Notes: generated by a model from the sequence alone, not told the origin. A stretch of DNA of 64,000 nt from Synchiropus splendidus (GCF_027744825.2 NC_071343.1:13374866-13438865), one strand, 5' to 3'. Positions 1 to 15,133 are shown, counted from the first letter of the stretch. Numbers and translations are program-made.

Positions 1-3000
1 CAAAGCTAATACGCTGTTTAATTCATTAACTGTTGGGATCGGTGGACCGTCGACCGCAAATGAGGGTCTCATAATCCCACCAAAAGATTAGAGGATCTAA
101 TGCAGCAACTCTAGAGAAAGATTGGAATTATTGGATCCTTCCGTGTGTCGAGGGAAAAATAATATCCATCTCAAATGGAGAATCATATGTTAATATAGGT
201 TATTGATCACAGGATATTTGTGAATCACGACACCTGTAAGTTTAAGGTCCAATATAATCGTTGCAAAATGTATTTAAGCACTTGTACTTGTACTAGAGAT
301 ATGAAAATGGGTTTCTATTTACACCTATCACCACTTCAGTGTTAACGTTAAATCAACATATGAGGATAGGAGGTTAAAAGCACTTGTAGAGCAGGTGGCA
401 AATTAACTACTAAGGTACCTGTATTGTTCAACATATAGGGTGTGAGGAAGCACATCAGATGAGGAGGAACAAAGAGGGACTTCCATCCATATGAATGTTG
501 TAATAAAAGGAGGAAAAACTTGACCATGGTGAAGGCATTGAAAAAAAACCCTTCCAGACAAAAGATCAACCAAATGAGCAACTGAACCGAACAAGGACGC
601 GAAACAGGCGCAAGACGAACCCAATTTTATCTTCATCAAGGTCAAAAGCAGCACTGCAAAAACAAAAAAATACCAATCAACTCAAATAATGAAGGAAGAA
701 ATGAGAATAAGGCGCACAAAACGGTTCTTTACTCCCTTTCTTCTCTCTGTCCTGTATGATGCAATGGTGCTTACTTTGGACGCAATGGAAACAATAGAAA
801 GATTAAGGTCAATAGATGTGATGAGACAGATGTAAAATTCATGTTTGGTTGAGGTGCATTTGGTACTGTAGTTTTAAAAGCTACGCACATGATCCAATTA
901 TACATTTTCAATAGATCGCTAAGATATGTATTGGAGGATGACTAGAGTCTTAGGATTCTTATATATATTTGAGGCAATATTAGGCACCCAAACACACATT
1001 TCAGGATCTTGTTATGATTTAAAAATGTATGATATGTACTTGAGAATTTGAAATAAGAAAAGGGCTTGTAATGATTTAATGTATTTTATTCACCACAGAA
1101 TTTGAAAATTTCAAAGAAAATAAATGGATAATCCAGGATTGAGATGATTTATATTTCCCTATCCAGATGTATGCTTTAGGACTGACTTGGATTGTCTTTC
1201 TTCAGCATTTACCATAGCATTTCAACTAGGGCTGTGACTTTAAGAGATTCCTTTAGATAATTTAATTACAGAAAAATAATTATTCGGTGGAAAGTTGCTG
1301 CACAACATTATACAATGTCAGGTCATGACCAAAACATCCATGACGGAGGAGACTAAATGAGCATAAATGGATGGAAATTTTATGTATAAAAAAATATCAG
1401 GATAGAAACACAAAGAAGGTTGTTCTGCGCACTTTATGTAGCAAAGTATACACTTAATGGCGCACAGGTGGAGGACAGATTACATTTAAAATGGATCATT
1501 CTAAAATGCAATTATTGAATTATAAAACCTGAAAAATAGTTGGATTCATTTTCAACATAAAATGCTTTTTAAAATTCAGTATCATATTTAGTAGTAGTCT
1601 TAACTAGTCAACCTTGTGGTCAAAACACACACCATTGGGAACATAGTAATGGTGATACCAGACACTATTTAAGAGTGGGAGAGCTGTACTATAATGGGAC
1701 TATAATTTTTAAATGAAATCAAACTTTTACAAATTTGTGTAATTAGCTAATTCACAAATGAAGTACTACAACTAAACATGTAATCACAATCAGCTCAAAC
1801 GTCCACTGTGGCACCAAATTACCTTAAACAACTACCTTAAATGTGCATGGGACTATTTTCCTACAACTGCTCCCAGCCGAGGAAGCCCTTGGTCTACGGA
1901 GGAAGTCAAGTCAGGAAACCTTTCAACTATACTTTGTCCCTAAAGTCCACCGCCGCTGCAGCGCGGACTGCATTCACACCTGGCGGACATCTGATCACCA
2001 GTCAAAACACTTCCAGATGTGGACCTGCCGTCTGATCTCACAGAGGTCTATTCCACCTTGAATTAATGAGGTGATTTCCATACGTGACGTCCACATGTTT
2101 GAATCCCACTCATGAACATGATCTTAATGTGTGTGTGTATATCTTTGAGCAAGGGATTGAATCTGCATGCTGTGCGATGATGTGCACAAATATTTCACCG
2201 TTGTTGTGCGTTGGAACCTTGGTCGTCATGTGTATAAGAATAGGAAGGTGGTGAAAGGTGGGAAGCTTTTTCCCAGCAGGTCCAGCCACAGGATGTACGG
2301 CAAACATGAACGTTCATGTCAAAATAAATTACACGTGACGTCAGATTCCAACCTGCTTTTTAAAACATGATTAACCAAATTCTTTTTTAATTTAATTTAG
2401 AATTGTAAAAAATAGAAAATAATCCAACTCGTCCTATATTTCATTTTTAAAAAATTTTTTCCCCTAATTTGTTGGAAGCCGCACAAAAGGCATCTGAGGC
2501 AAATTCCCCAGGTAATAACCCATTCATCAAACCGTTTGCTGACGCCGTGGGTGACAAATCGATGTCACTAATGACGACCCGTATTAGACGAAAATCTTTT
2601 ATTGTTATTTGTCTTACAGAGACTCACAATCAATGTTTTAAAGCAGCAGATAAACAGCAGAAGCAGGTTGAATTTGACTCACAAATCTGATGAAAAAGCG
2701 TGTTAACCTTCAAGCTAGGGTGGATGTTGATTCACTGTTAAATATGCATTCAGAAGATTTATCGTTCGGCGTTGATGCGTCGGTGAAGTTGCACAAATAC
2801 CACTAAAAGACAGAGCGGGCCGCCTCCTCACACCCTCTTCTCTTGTCAACGCAGGGATCTCGAATCAAGATAATCCATCATTGTGGCACGTAATGTAAAA
2901 AAGTAGGGTATTAAACTGAGTGAGAAAATGTATTCCAGTGGAGTGAAATAAGAATAAAACGCTGCTTAAGCAAAGTGAAGGTCAGGAAAGGAGACGCTCT

Positions 3001-4411
3001 AACTCATAACATTCAGGCCGAACACCTCTAGCTAATTCTGGAAGTAGTTGATGGAGGTGCACACATTCACCTTTAACCACGGGACTTGCTCAATTCCGTC
3101 CACGTATTTCCCCCCACCTGATTTTGGCTCTGCCCCATGGTCTCCACCCAGTTTCCCAGGAAACATCTCACACATATGAACTGTATGAACTGCAAAGTAA
3201 AAATGGATACACTGCCTACCTGGAGACCCCTGGCTTTTGACTGATGCTCATCCCTACAGACTATTCACCTGTAGTGCAGTCCTGGGGCTACTGAACTGCA
3301 CACACACCTTTAAATTCCAGACAAACAATGAAGGATGAAAACAAGACAAATCCCAGGGAGGCTTTACTTCGTCGAACCAGCAAGTATCCAAAACCACTTT
3401 GGGTTCACACAGATTAAACTGCCCTCAAAAGAGAATGATCTCATCCCCCGGCAGCACCGCACACCACTTCTGCAGGAACCGCTAGTGCACTTACTCCAAA
3501 TCCACAAAACACACAAGACTCTGTGCGCTTGCTATTCCCTGGAAGAAAACACATCCCCATGTATGTGTAAGTTGAGACAGTGAAAGGGAGCTTGTCAAAC
3601 AAATCACAAGCGCAACAGTGCACGAGGATGAGTTTGACAGTCCGTGTTAATTGGAACTGATTGCTACAGCACATTAGCAACCATGAGAACGTGAACAAAA
3701 TTGAATTAGTGAATGAAAACATGAATGTATGAAAGGTCAAACATCTACCGAAACAAGACTGGATGACTCAAACAAACAAGCGCAACTATTATGTTATTTT
3801 CAGAACAGCCGTGGAGGTATTTACAACTATTCTGCAATTTATTTGTTAGATAACGTCCTTTGGTTAAGCACCCCGCAACAATATACTGCAGATGACAGAT
3901 TCATTATAAATAATAAATAATAACTGACTTTACACATCACTCTTTATGTCGTTTGGTGCTTTAGTCATGGATTAATATTGTTCTACTTGTTGATGAGAGA
4001 CCAATGAATAACCATGAATGAATATCTGCATAAAAGAAGGCTTTATTAATTAATAAATATTTTGTAATTTGCTCTTTTTATGAAATCAAACATATGTAAA
4101 TCCAAACAGACATGGGTTCTCCATTTTTGTTTATATGTGTAGATGCTATTTTTGTAAATTTCTAGAATTTTAAATATAGTTCAATACAATTGAAGAATAT
4201 TAAACGATTCAAACAGGTCTAGACTGATTTGTTTTAATTGAAATGCTATCATACATTATGATGGAATGACCACTATGCAACATGTAATAAAGGTATCAAA
4301 AGATTATTGAGAATTTAAAAAAAAAACATGCTTATCTGTTTTCAGAATGATTCTTGTTTTTATGTTTAATTTAAAATATATAGTTACAGCTGTTCATTTT
4401 TTTACTAAATC

Positions 4412-4413
<2 letters not shown>

Positions 4414-4475
<62 letters not shown>
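4414..4475. repeat. (AAT)n microsatellite
   Basis: An uninterrupted run of about 20 ATA/AAT units in AT-rich intergenic DNA. A simple sequence repeat, likely polymorphic in length. Confidence 0.95.
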
Positions 4476-7400
4476 TTCTACATTCATGTCTTCATCAATT
4501 GCAATTTTGGAACTTAATTATAATTATTTTTTTCTGCATTTTCATGATCAATTACAGCTTAATAGCAGAGGCTGATCATACCATCACATGGTCCACATCA
4601 TCAGGCTCGACTGGTTACAGTAAAAAAAAACACACATGTTGAGGTACATTACTTATACAGTTACACCTTTGGCAATGCCCTCGTACTGCCTCAGGCTGCA
4701 TCATGTTTTATTTCATTATGCTCTGCCTCTACATCGGCTCCCTTCTTTCTCACAAATCATGCGACATTTCAACTTTAGATTAATTATTTCAAATGAAATC
4801 AAATTTGGAGGTTGAGTATGTAAATGTGAAACATCAGCGCTCGCATCATCACCAGTGTTTGTGCTTGCAGAGATACCAGTATCAGTGATTATTCATGTCT
4901 TTCAGAGGATGATTAAATATTCTTTAGCCTCAGAGCAGCGCAGCAAATGAAGCACGGCTGCGTACTAACAGGCCCTGACAGATCTTTTAAATAATGTTTA
5001 TTTATCACCGGTAACATTTACCAGCCCTCTTCCTCGGCCCTCTGGCTGCCCGCGCGGCTGCCTGCAGCCTCAGCGGTGTCTCTGCGGCTGGCATTTCCTT
5101 TCAGTTTGGAAAACTTTGCTCAACTTTTAGGCTCCGCACGTCTTCAACTCATTTAAAAAGTGAAGTAAAACGGGAGAAAACAGTGTACTCCAGGATTCAC
5201 AATCTTTCACAGTAGACAATAGACCTTTCACCATGCAGCCATTCTTTTTTCATAGAAGCAGGAGAAAAATCATTTCCAAAAGCATATTTAGAAAGTAAAA
5301 AACACATTTAGTGAAGTATAAGTGCGATTTAAATTGCTGTTTGAATGAATAAATTAATTCATGAATATATGAACATATTCATTTACCATCTGCATTAAGA
5401 TACATTATTCACCGCTTCAGCGGCCGGGCTCACAATATCATTATACTTCAATTAATACAAAGTCCACTTTTACAATTGCAAAACCAAAGCGCTACGGTTC
5501 CATTTTGAAGAATGTCAGTCCCAGTTGGGGTCAAAGGTAAGAGTTTTGCAAGTTGAAACCCGTATAAAAGCAAACGGCAGCAGCGGAGACCGGACCAGGA
5601 TGCAGAGATGAAGGTGTCGGAGGGAACCGAAGGCGGCTGTCGGAGCTGAAAGGGGAATTTAAGAGGAAGCTTCTGGTGACTGGGAAGTAGTGCAAGCAAC
5701 AATTAGACCTGGTAAGGATTCTTCTCTCTAGCTGAAGTAGCTTATTAAGTAGCTTGAGTTGAAGATGCTGTTGCTGGTGTTGTTCTCAAGTCATGCTCCA
5801 GTCCTAACAAGCAAACAATTGAATCGGGCATAGCAGTGATAATGCCAAAATCTGTGTTCTCGCTGTCCTGTTCTTGATTTCCTCTAGTTAACCTACCCTC
5901 CTGTCATTCCAGCGCATGTTCACCAGGCAACATGGACATCGACAAAACTTCAAAAAACGCTTCCAAAATAATTATTATTATGGCAACAATATTTGTTGTT
6001 TTTTGTGTCACTGACTTCTGTTTAAGTTCCAATTACAAGACAAGAAAGTTCTATTGTTTGTGTTTCAAAACTAGAACCACTACTACTGTTACCCTTCTGC
6101 TACTTAGCAGCTAGTGGTACATCAGTACCTTCAGCACAAATTGTACTGTTTTACAGATGCTTTGAGAACAACACAGTACAGCAATTGCTGCTCTTACAGC
6201 CCTACATATATTACTACTACCGCTACTCCCACTAGTACAGTCCTTAAACAACTACTACTATTACGTCTTACTTACTGTACTTCTAACACTCGTGATGCCA
6301 CTACAGGACAGAATTTATTACCAAAACAACTATTTTATCAATTATACTTATTCACTGAACTGTGAACTCTGCTTCTACTGTACAGCTTCTACTACAACAA
6401 TACTTCTTCTGCTGCAATTACACGGATGTAGGCACTACAAAACCAAGAAAATAGTGTCACTATTTTTGTTAGAAATTAAATAAAACATGAGTCAATGAAA
6501 AGAAACTCAGACGCGCTGGTATTTTAACGCACAACTCCGTTCATCCGACAGACTATAAAGTACTTGAAAACTGAACACATACAAGTTTACCACACAAACC
6601 AACCATATTTGTGAATATTGTTACAGACATCACCTACATTATTGTTACATGAATCTCAGCATTCAGTTCTGGTGCAGTTCAACTGTTAATAATGAGCACT
6701 GCGCCGTCTTTGCACTAAATTTAAATTCCTAATACATGATTTTCATAATGAAGTGAAGTTGCATATGAAGCGGCTCTTATGAATACACATGAATAGAGAA
6801 ACAAAGAGCATTTGAATAGTGGCATTAGAATGGTATGATGTTTTGTCAATTAAATATGGTAAACAGTCTGTTGCGTCTGTTTGCTCCCGAATACATTTGT
6901 CCACATAAGAGCAGCAGACGTGACAGCGCCCTCTTGTAGGAAAACATTAATAAACATGTGTAGCATTAAAAAGTGAGGCAGGAGTTTCGCTCCAGCAGCG
7001 TGGAACTGCTTGAATACGTGGCCCAAGGTTGAGTTTTGATTTTAAGATGGAGAATATTCCGTGACTAATGACGAGGTTAGTGAGTTCATGAAAGTTATTA
7101 GAGCAGATTTAAGCGAACTTTTGATGCTTCGGTTGGTAAATTAGCATGAAGATAATTAAAGTCATAAACTGATGTTTTAAAATGATTACAGTTATTATCC
7201 CAGATTTACTGTAACTTTGTTCAACACAATCATAGGGTTCTTACCTTCTCACATATTTCAGTTACCATCAGATGGTCCCACTTCCTTATGCCCTTTAAGA
7301 ACATACAAAATCAGGTGATCTTTTCACGTCATTCAATCATCACATAAAAGTTAAAATAAATAGTGATGCCATCAATTTTGTATTGAATGCAATTCATATT

Positions 7401-8286
7401 CACTACTTTATTTTGGATAAAGATTGAAATATGAAGGTTCAGTTGAGATATGTTTTTCAAAACATTAAAACAAATTTTGCTATTTAACTTTTAAATACAT
7501 TGACGAGAAGATGAATACATGTTGAAAAGTAGGTTCCAATAATACTGATGAAATATATGTTTAATAAATGCGTAACAGAACTACAAATCAAATGCAATGC
7601 ATCAGTTATTAAGTAAATGAAAAATGAGATGCCACAAATATAAAGCTTTATACATAAATAAATGTTTTTTTACAAAATTGAAAATATGAAGTTGAATTTT
7701 GTGCAACAAATGTATCCACAAAACACTTAAAGTTTAATTTAGAAATTGATTATTTTTGTTCAAATTTAAAAACACTAAATCATAATTGAAATATGTGTGT
7801 AAATGTTGCCAAAATCATATATTTGTAAAAAGCATTTAATTCAATGATGTCACAGAAGTATTCAAATGCAAAACAGATTTTTAAATGAAAATAGGCAATT
7901 AAAATTCTTACTTTATTTATTATACCAAATGTGAAAATCACATACATCAGTAGCATTATTATACTTATTATTAAATGAATATACTGAAATGTGCAGAAGT
8001 GAATAAGTAGATACGGTCAACCAGTGGCACAACAAAGACAGAAGTTAAAATACACCTTCTCTGTGAGAGCAGTTATGAGACCGTAATCTGGCACAGTAAC
8101 AGTAACACTGTAAGATATAAAAATTCACATCTTAAAAAGTGAGAATTATGGAATGACAAACCTGTTAAATGAAAGTCTAAATTAATTATACTCACCTGCT
8201 CACATCGGGCGAGAACGGGTGAGCCTGCGCAGCTCTGAGGCCTTGGTGTTATAACACTGCATAACAGATGACATGCAGAGGTAACG

Positions 8287-8298
8287 ATGAATATTCAT
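8287..8298. promoter_or_regulatory. 12-bp palindrome resembling a POU dimer site
   Basis: ATGAATATTCAT is a perfect palindrome. It differs symmetrically by one base per half from the POU-dimer MORE motif (ATGCATATGCAT). It lies in a block that also has homeodomain-like TTAATTAA words about 45 bp downstream. Function is inferred from motif and setting only; a 12-bp palindrome can arise by chance. Confidence 0.2.
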
Positions 8299-9779
8299 GA
8301 CATCATCAGCTGTTACTGCTGCAGCTTTAATTAATAGCTGGAGGGGACACGGCACCCAAATCTTGAGAGCCGGGTGCGGCGGGTGACGGTCAGACGGCTG
8401 GACATGATTTGACACAAGTGTTTAGCTGGTAACTTCCAGTCATAGAGAACTATGGATTGCCAGATATAAAGGGATTCGGATTAATACATAAAGACTCTGT
8501 TTGGATCTCAGCTTGACTCTTGGTTTCCGACTCAGCAAAGTAGAACTTAAAATCACAACTTCAGGAGACGGGCTGCCAGAAAGTCTTGTCCTGTCGGAAT
8601 CCTGAGCTTCTCAAGTGTTTCTTTTATGGTGCCCTTGAGCAAGACCGCAACCCTTTGTCTCTTTTCAGCACCGCACATCTAAGAGGGACAAGTAGCTGCA
8701 ATGTAAAGTATCAATGGCAAGTTTTGCTCAATGGAATTCATTCAGCAACACATAGGATTTCACAGCGGCCATTACATTACGACTACTTGCCAGATATCTG
8801 AATCAGTACAGTTTCTAATTCTTATTTAAAGAAGTTAACATCATGATCCGGGCTAATCCAGTCCTGGGCTGGAGCAACACGCTGGTCTCTGATGGAGAAG
8901 GTATTAGTCATTTCACATTTCACTGGTAATAAATGAGGATTGGGTCTGTGTCAGTGCTAAAGGTTGATTGAATATCTCCTTAAAGTCATCTGTCATATGA
9001 CTCCTCTCAAAACCAAGTGATTCAATAATTTATTTTGAAAAGAATCTGCAAAATAAATCTGCTTCATGCTGTCGGAATTTTTTGCTCGGTGATCGATGCA
9101 GAGTTGCCTGCCCTGTAAGTGAAGTATTATTGCCAGATTTCTGATTTCACCAGGCCCTTAAACACCTTTTCTGCTGCTTAAAATCTCACCTGGTTGAATG
9201 TTTATCTTTTGTAGAAGTCCCTAAATATTACCCAAATACCAAGCAGAACTTCTGTGCACACGAAACTGCAGTGGCACACACACACCCGACCCTCTTCAGA
9301 AAACACATTAGAGCAAATGAACGAATGTTTAACTTGAAAAGCACCCAAATCTAAACTCACTTTGCATCGAGGCTCTTTAACAAAAGCCGCTCTCCTTTTT
9401 TGACGTATTTGATGATAAAATGCATGTGCCATTAGACGCATATGAATATGCAATCGCACAAAGATGCTTGAAGAGTCGCAATCAACTCCTACACTGTTGC
9501 AGTGACAGTTAAAAGAGCTGTTTCGCTCTGAGAGCAGACATTAGCATGCCTTTGAAACAAGAGACCTTGAATAGGAACAAGAGCTTTCCACACACACTTT
9601 GGAATGTCATTTATATGCGCAGACCGAGGGTTTTAAAAATGAAAAAGCTCCACTCAGTTCAGGTGGTCAACAGTGAGGCCTCTACTTCAGAACTGAGATA
9701 ATATACGTGAAAGTTCTGCCTCCTGTTTCCTTCATCAGAATGATTCTGTTTACGGTTTCCCGCTGAGCTTCAATGAAAG

Positions 9780-9935
9780 TGTTGATTTTGGGACTCTTTG
9801 CGCCACTAAGAAGCGCTCCGTGAATTATGCATGCTGATTACATGATGTCGCCCTCTGAATTGTAAATTCTTACAATTATTCAGCCCATTGTCTATTCATT
9901 ATTGCAGAGCGCAGGGGAAATTATGTAAAAGCCGC
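9780..9935. other. Candidate conserved non-coding element
   Basis: The block contains closely packed homeodomain/POU-like words (TTATGCATGCTGATTA near 9,824, TGATTACATGA, TTCTTACAATTATTC) in more balanced sequence than its surroundings and has no coding potential. It resembles the conserved enhancers of developmental gene deserts, but I cannot show conservation from one sequence. Confidence 0.25.
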
Positions 9936-12900
9936 TCTAAAGAGGAAAGCAGCGTGTAATATGACTTGCCATATTGTTCATGCAATTCAAATAATTTTGT
10001 TGTGCTTTTTTTTAAAGCGGAGAATAAACAGCATTTAAATGAAATCTGACTTGCATGTCACCACAGATTATGATGCGTTTAGAAGATAAGCTATGATAAC
10101 AATGTGCCACGAGGTAAATGTGCTCAGGCAACAGGCGACTTCTAATTAGCTTAAACCGCCTCCAAGGTGGAAGAGACACACGATCTAAGTTAGCAAGGAG
10201 AAAACTTTTAGTGCTCCGCGGCCAGAGAAGGGCAATTTATTGGAAAGGTCACGTGGAAAACCTGGCGTTCCAGCAGCCTTCTGACGATAGATGCTTTTGC
10301 CTTGAAAAAATCTGATAGTTTTTCAGTCTTCAGTCCTCTTTATTTTAGTTTACTTTTCCTACAATATAATGATGTCTGCTTCATTATATAGCCATTATTT
10401 CACTTACCTGGAATACTTGTATTCATTATTTGTTTCTTTTATGTGAGCATTAATTAAAATTATATTCGTTTGTAAAACATAAATAAATAAATAAGCTGAG
10501 ACCTCAATTATTTAGAACAAAATGAGTTGTCTCAATTCTTTACTGGTAATTTTAATTAAATGTATTTTAAAAGAAAAAAAAGTAATTTTTGAAAAAGTAA
10601 TAAAACGTATAAATAATACTATAATATTGAAAATGAAACTGTACAGGGATCAAGAAGAAATCTATGAAATATCTGGAATTCAATGGACCAAAGTAAATAA
10701 AAAACACATACAATGGGGCACAGGTTAACCATAGAGAAACAAAAGCATGAATGAAATTGTAAATAAAATAGGGCCTTAAAGAGAATTAATTATAGAAAAA
10801 GATAATGACTAGATCCGCGTGTTAATCACATATTATTTTTCTTTCACAGAGATTTTTTTTTCAGTCCATCATTGTGATGTCATAACCAAAAACATCCACG
10901 ATGAAAGAGTCGAAAAGAGATTGCGCTGCGCAGACTTCACTGCTCCATTTACACCGTGATTCAACTTAAATATGATCGTCCTGGTATCAAAAATTAAGAC
11001 AGATTAATTAACTGTAAAAGCTCTGATAACTTTGAATAATTTCAAACAAGTCCACTTGCAAAAAAAGGTAGTGATATAATTTCAAATGACTAAAGAGCTG
11101 GTGGAAGCTATTAAGCTGAATCTCCAGTAAGTGGGGACTGCTGCTGTCCTTCCTCCTCCTGCTGTGGAAGCGTTGCCCTTTCATCATCCATCTCCACTCA
11201 TCCCCTATTCTGCTCCTCACCTCGCCTCTGCTGAGCACAGGTATTTGTTTAGGAATCTCTCGGTGGAAATTATACTCCATCTCCGGCGCTCCCTATCAAC
11301 ACACAATTATCATGGGCAATCATGCAGAACAGTGTTGAATTCAGCCGGGACCCCCACTCTGATGACATTACAGGTAGACGCCAACACCTCACACCTCTCT
11401 TCCTCTTCTTCCTGCGCTGCTCCCTTTCCTAACACAGATAGACGCATGATTGAACTATTGGTTTTTATTCAACTCAGGGAGGCTGCCAGATAACAAATCT
11501 CATTCTTCAGGAACATTTTTACAGACTAACTTGTGACGTTATGAGACTGCGATCTTATCCTTTATACAATGTCATCTGCTGACCTCAGTCAAAAAGCTGT
11601 GACCATCTCAAAATGATCCGCATCAGCAGCTTTTAAGAACGATTATATCAAACGCAACTTTGAAAGGTAACATTTCTTTCACTCCTATTGTTCTAGAGCT
11701 GTAGAACTTCATTGACAATGTTAGGAGCTGCGTCCATGTCAATGGTAATTCTACACTTGCAAGTCACTGTTCCACCTGATGCTTTTGTGCACTTTGTGTA
11801 CTTTTGAATATTGCTGTAAAGTGAATTATTATGCTTCATTCCCCTCTAGATTACCAGCACGACTCCATCGGTCTCAGTTTTCTACATCCATGTCTAGCTG
11901 AACCTGCTGGGGAATGGAAGTATTGGACAGGCCTGGAAAACCTCTGACACGGTGGCACCAGCATGGCATGTTAGAACTAACAAAACAGGCTTTACACAGC
12001 ATCGACAATAGCTCTGCCCGAATCTAAACACACTGCAGGTAATGTCCTCATATAAGGTGTTGTCTGATGATTTGCCAATTTACAGTATTATGACTGGATT
12101 CATGAAAACAAGATAAAATATTATAAACCAGCAATAATTTTCCATTTAGAAATTTAAAAAAATAAAAAGAAAGAGTTTACTGCTCAAATGCATCATTTGT
12201 AGACCAAGACAGTACCTCAGAATTGTTGCTGTGGGTCCATGACTGTATAGTAAACCCACCATAATCAGAGGGCAAATGCACAAAGCGGAGACCATATCTT
12301 TGTTTTAGTGTCATTTTTCTATATTCAAAGCCTTAAAAAGTCTCCCAAGTTCACACATCAAGGGGTTTCACCACTATGTGTGTTAGGAACCATCTTCCTG
12401 TGGAGCTTAGGTTCAGTGCGATTTAGCAAATACACACCAAAAGACAAAACTCCAGAGCGAGACTGTGATGGCACACATGGTCGTGAACTGGACCAAGATC
12501 CAAAAAAGCGGGCTCCGATAGTAAAACCTAGGCCATCCAATGGTGTGCCAAGCACACAATCGAAAAAATGTATTCCAGAAAGGAGTCAGAAGCCCAACCA
12601 CCTGGGCGCGTCCAATTCCAAAAGGATTCTGGCACAGCGTCTTAGATTAGCTGCAGATAACGCTTAGAGAAACCATTGATTTTTACTGGGGCAAACTCAT
12701 GCTATACAAGAGTAGAACAAAAAACTCTAACAGTATTTGGTATTCAATTGTGGCGGCTAAAAAAAACTGCCATGTAGAAATGGCCCAAGCCAGACTGCTG
12801 GACAACAGAATGGTGGTGCAAAATTAAACACAAGATATTATTATTTATCATGAGTCCAGAGGGTTGCTACTGTGCACTGACCTGAAGCCTGTCTGTTCTT

Positions 12901-14826
12901 TTATTTCTTGTTGCTAGTGGGATTATGTTGTCCGTATTTTGGTTTTCTACTTTCATTTTTCTCTATAAAGATATGTACCACTTTTCGTCAACATTATTGT
13001 CACAACTTAGCCTGCATTGCTGCATTCAAGCTCTCAATAACTAACGCTTAATATCAGAGTCTACGCCACAATGGAAGCGATTGGTCTAGCGGTGTGGCCT
13101 CGAGGTTCTGAATCATTGGCAAGTGTGTGGGCAGCCAGTTTCCTCTCTCGGGCTGGTGGGATGGTAATAGCATGTAAAATACTTTTATCATCAGCTGCAT
13201 GATTGTACAAAGCCCATTTCAGTTGAGCGACAGCCACGTTCCACAGGCACTTGGGGGGTCGTAATTTAAATTGTCTTTCAAGGTCTGATGTCACACCATG
13301 AGGAATGAAATGCTCTCACATTGTAATCCAGCCGAGCAGTGGATCACAAAGGTAGGCCACACTGAGAAGCATACAAAAGATGCCAGACAACAACCTTGTG
13401 TCTGTAAAAACACACATACTTTGTGCTTACGGTGTGGGTAATTGCACACAATTGAAAAAGGGTGGGTCAGTCTATAGCACGGTTGTTTTACACCTGGTTG
13501 CAAACAAGGAAAATGAGCTTCCTGACTCTAAAATGACTGAAGGTTTGTGTTTTAACCTGATACATTGCGTGACATAATCATATGTATAGTTAGACCTGCA
13601 GTCAAAATGTTCAGATAAACTGCGCTCAAATCAAAATAAATTGTAGTTAGAGTAAATGAGATGTGACTACTGCTGATCTTATTATCACTAATATATTAGA
13701 TATCGTACGGTTCTGGTTTGGATCATATTCCTGCAGACTTTAGCAATCTGGAAGTGAGAATCTCCATTTGTGAAGGTGGGATCTCGCAGAATAATCACTG
13801 ACTTACATTGCTTCACTCAGAAGTATAAAGCAGATGCATTTCCTTATGTATGATTATTAAGATTAGAAAAGGTTCTGAGTTGATAGAGACGCAAGAGAAT
13901 CAACACCGGAGTCCATTCAGATCCTGATCAAACGCTCCATTCATGAGTGAAATTACCATCCGTCTGTCAGCCGAGGTGTGAACCCTTTCTTCTTCACATC
14001 TATCCTCTCAAGTTGTGATTAAATGCACACTGCCACATGGACGGGAGACTGGGATTTTTTCCCTTTTTTTTAAAAGCAGTGTGGCGGGCGACGCCGTCTA
14101 TAACTGAGAGAATAATGCCCTCTTGAGGTCAAGGCGCAATATGACACTATTTATATGAATTAATTTAATCCACAATGACATAAAAACCGAGTTTAATGAC
14201 CATAAAGAAAATATTTTTACACAATACACTCAGTGTAAATTGAACAGTCGTTTCGAAAGGAACACGTCTCAGACTCACCATTAAAACACAAAAACATTAC
14301 TCCAGAAGACGCCCACAAAGAAGTACATTTGCGAGCAAAACTGTGAGAGTAGTTATGAATTACTCGGACAAAAGAAACTTACAACGACTTAAGACGTATC
14401 GGACTTACCAGAAACTGAACTGTATCCAAGTGCAGCAAGAGATAAGCAGTGGCACGGCGCGTTAGCTCTTTAGCTTAGCTAAAACACAGGACTTCAAGAA
14501 CGGTACCTTTACCAGGAAGGCCTTAAACGCAACATTCAACAATGGCCTTTTATCATGACTCACATGGCTGAATATTTAAAAAAGAAAAAACTCTTGGTTA
14601 ATTTCGTTTTAATGTGTAGTCAATTAAAGGTGCCCTTCCAATGACAAAAATATGTCGAATCAACGCAGAATAAAACGTTGAAAGTGCTCTTTGTGAGCAA
14701 CATTGGAACAACTCTGACCATAAATTAAATACATTTTTTGGACAATAAAACAGTGACCTCTATTTAACATTAATAACCAATATTAATAACTGGACTGACA
14801 AGGCCACGCAATGGAGTCATAGGAGC

Positions 14827-14832
14827 TTTATT
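14827..14832 (-). terminator. tmem182: tmem182 polyadenylation signal
   Basis: AATAAA on the minus strand, about 300 bp past the tmem182 stop. A second overlapping TTTATT lies at 14,831. This is the first canonical cluster downstream of the gene, so it probably ends the 3' UTR. Confidence 0.5.
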
Positions 14833-15133
14833 TATTGTTTATTTCCACAGGATTTATGCACAATAATAAAAATAGAACATCATACTCCAAGGCTTCCAGA
14901 AATACAGCAGAAACCAGTGATCATGCTCAAGTCCACACTCTACTTTCTCATATCAATAAACCAAAAGATTTTGTCTACATATCCACATTAGATAAAGTGC
15001 ATATGCTTTATATGTTCACACGCTCGCGTACACGGGTTGTGTTTCTTAAATTCAAAAAGATGTATCTGCATGAAACATTTACATTCATGGGTGAAAGTTA
15101 AAACCGTCGACCTACAGTCACTAACAAATGAAA

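Larger units (their letters stand above)
1..15133. other. Gene-free AT-rich flank of tmem182
   Basis: I see no supportable coding exon, tRNA or rRNA here. The open frames are short, lack homology I can recognise, and mostly overlap on both strands. Most of the stretch is AT-rich with runs of A and T. Denser blocks near 1,840-2,060, 4,800-5,100, 8,200-8,420, 9,520-9,960 and 11,120-11,480 stand out by base composition and homeodomain-like words. A stretch at about 6,060-6,430 is rich in imperfect ACT/CTA trinucleotides. In human, TMEM182 borders a long gene-poor interval toward POU3F3, so this may be the corresponding flank; that is inference. Confidence 0.6.

Noticed and set aside
5932..6483. 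Overlapping short open frames rich in Thr, Tyr and Leu
   Set aside because: They arise from a trinucleotide-like ACT/CTA low-complexity stretch, overlap in several frames, and have no start context, splice sites or family resemblance.
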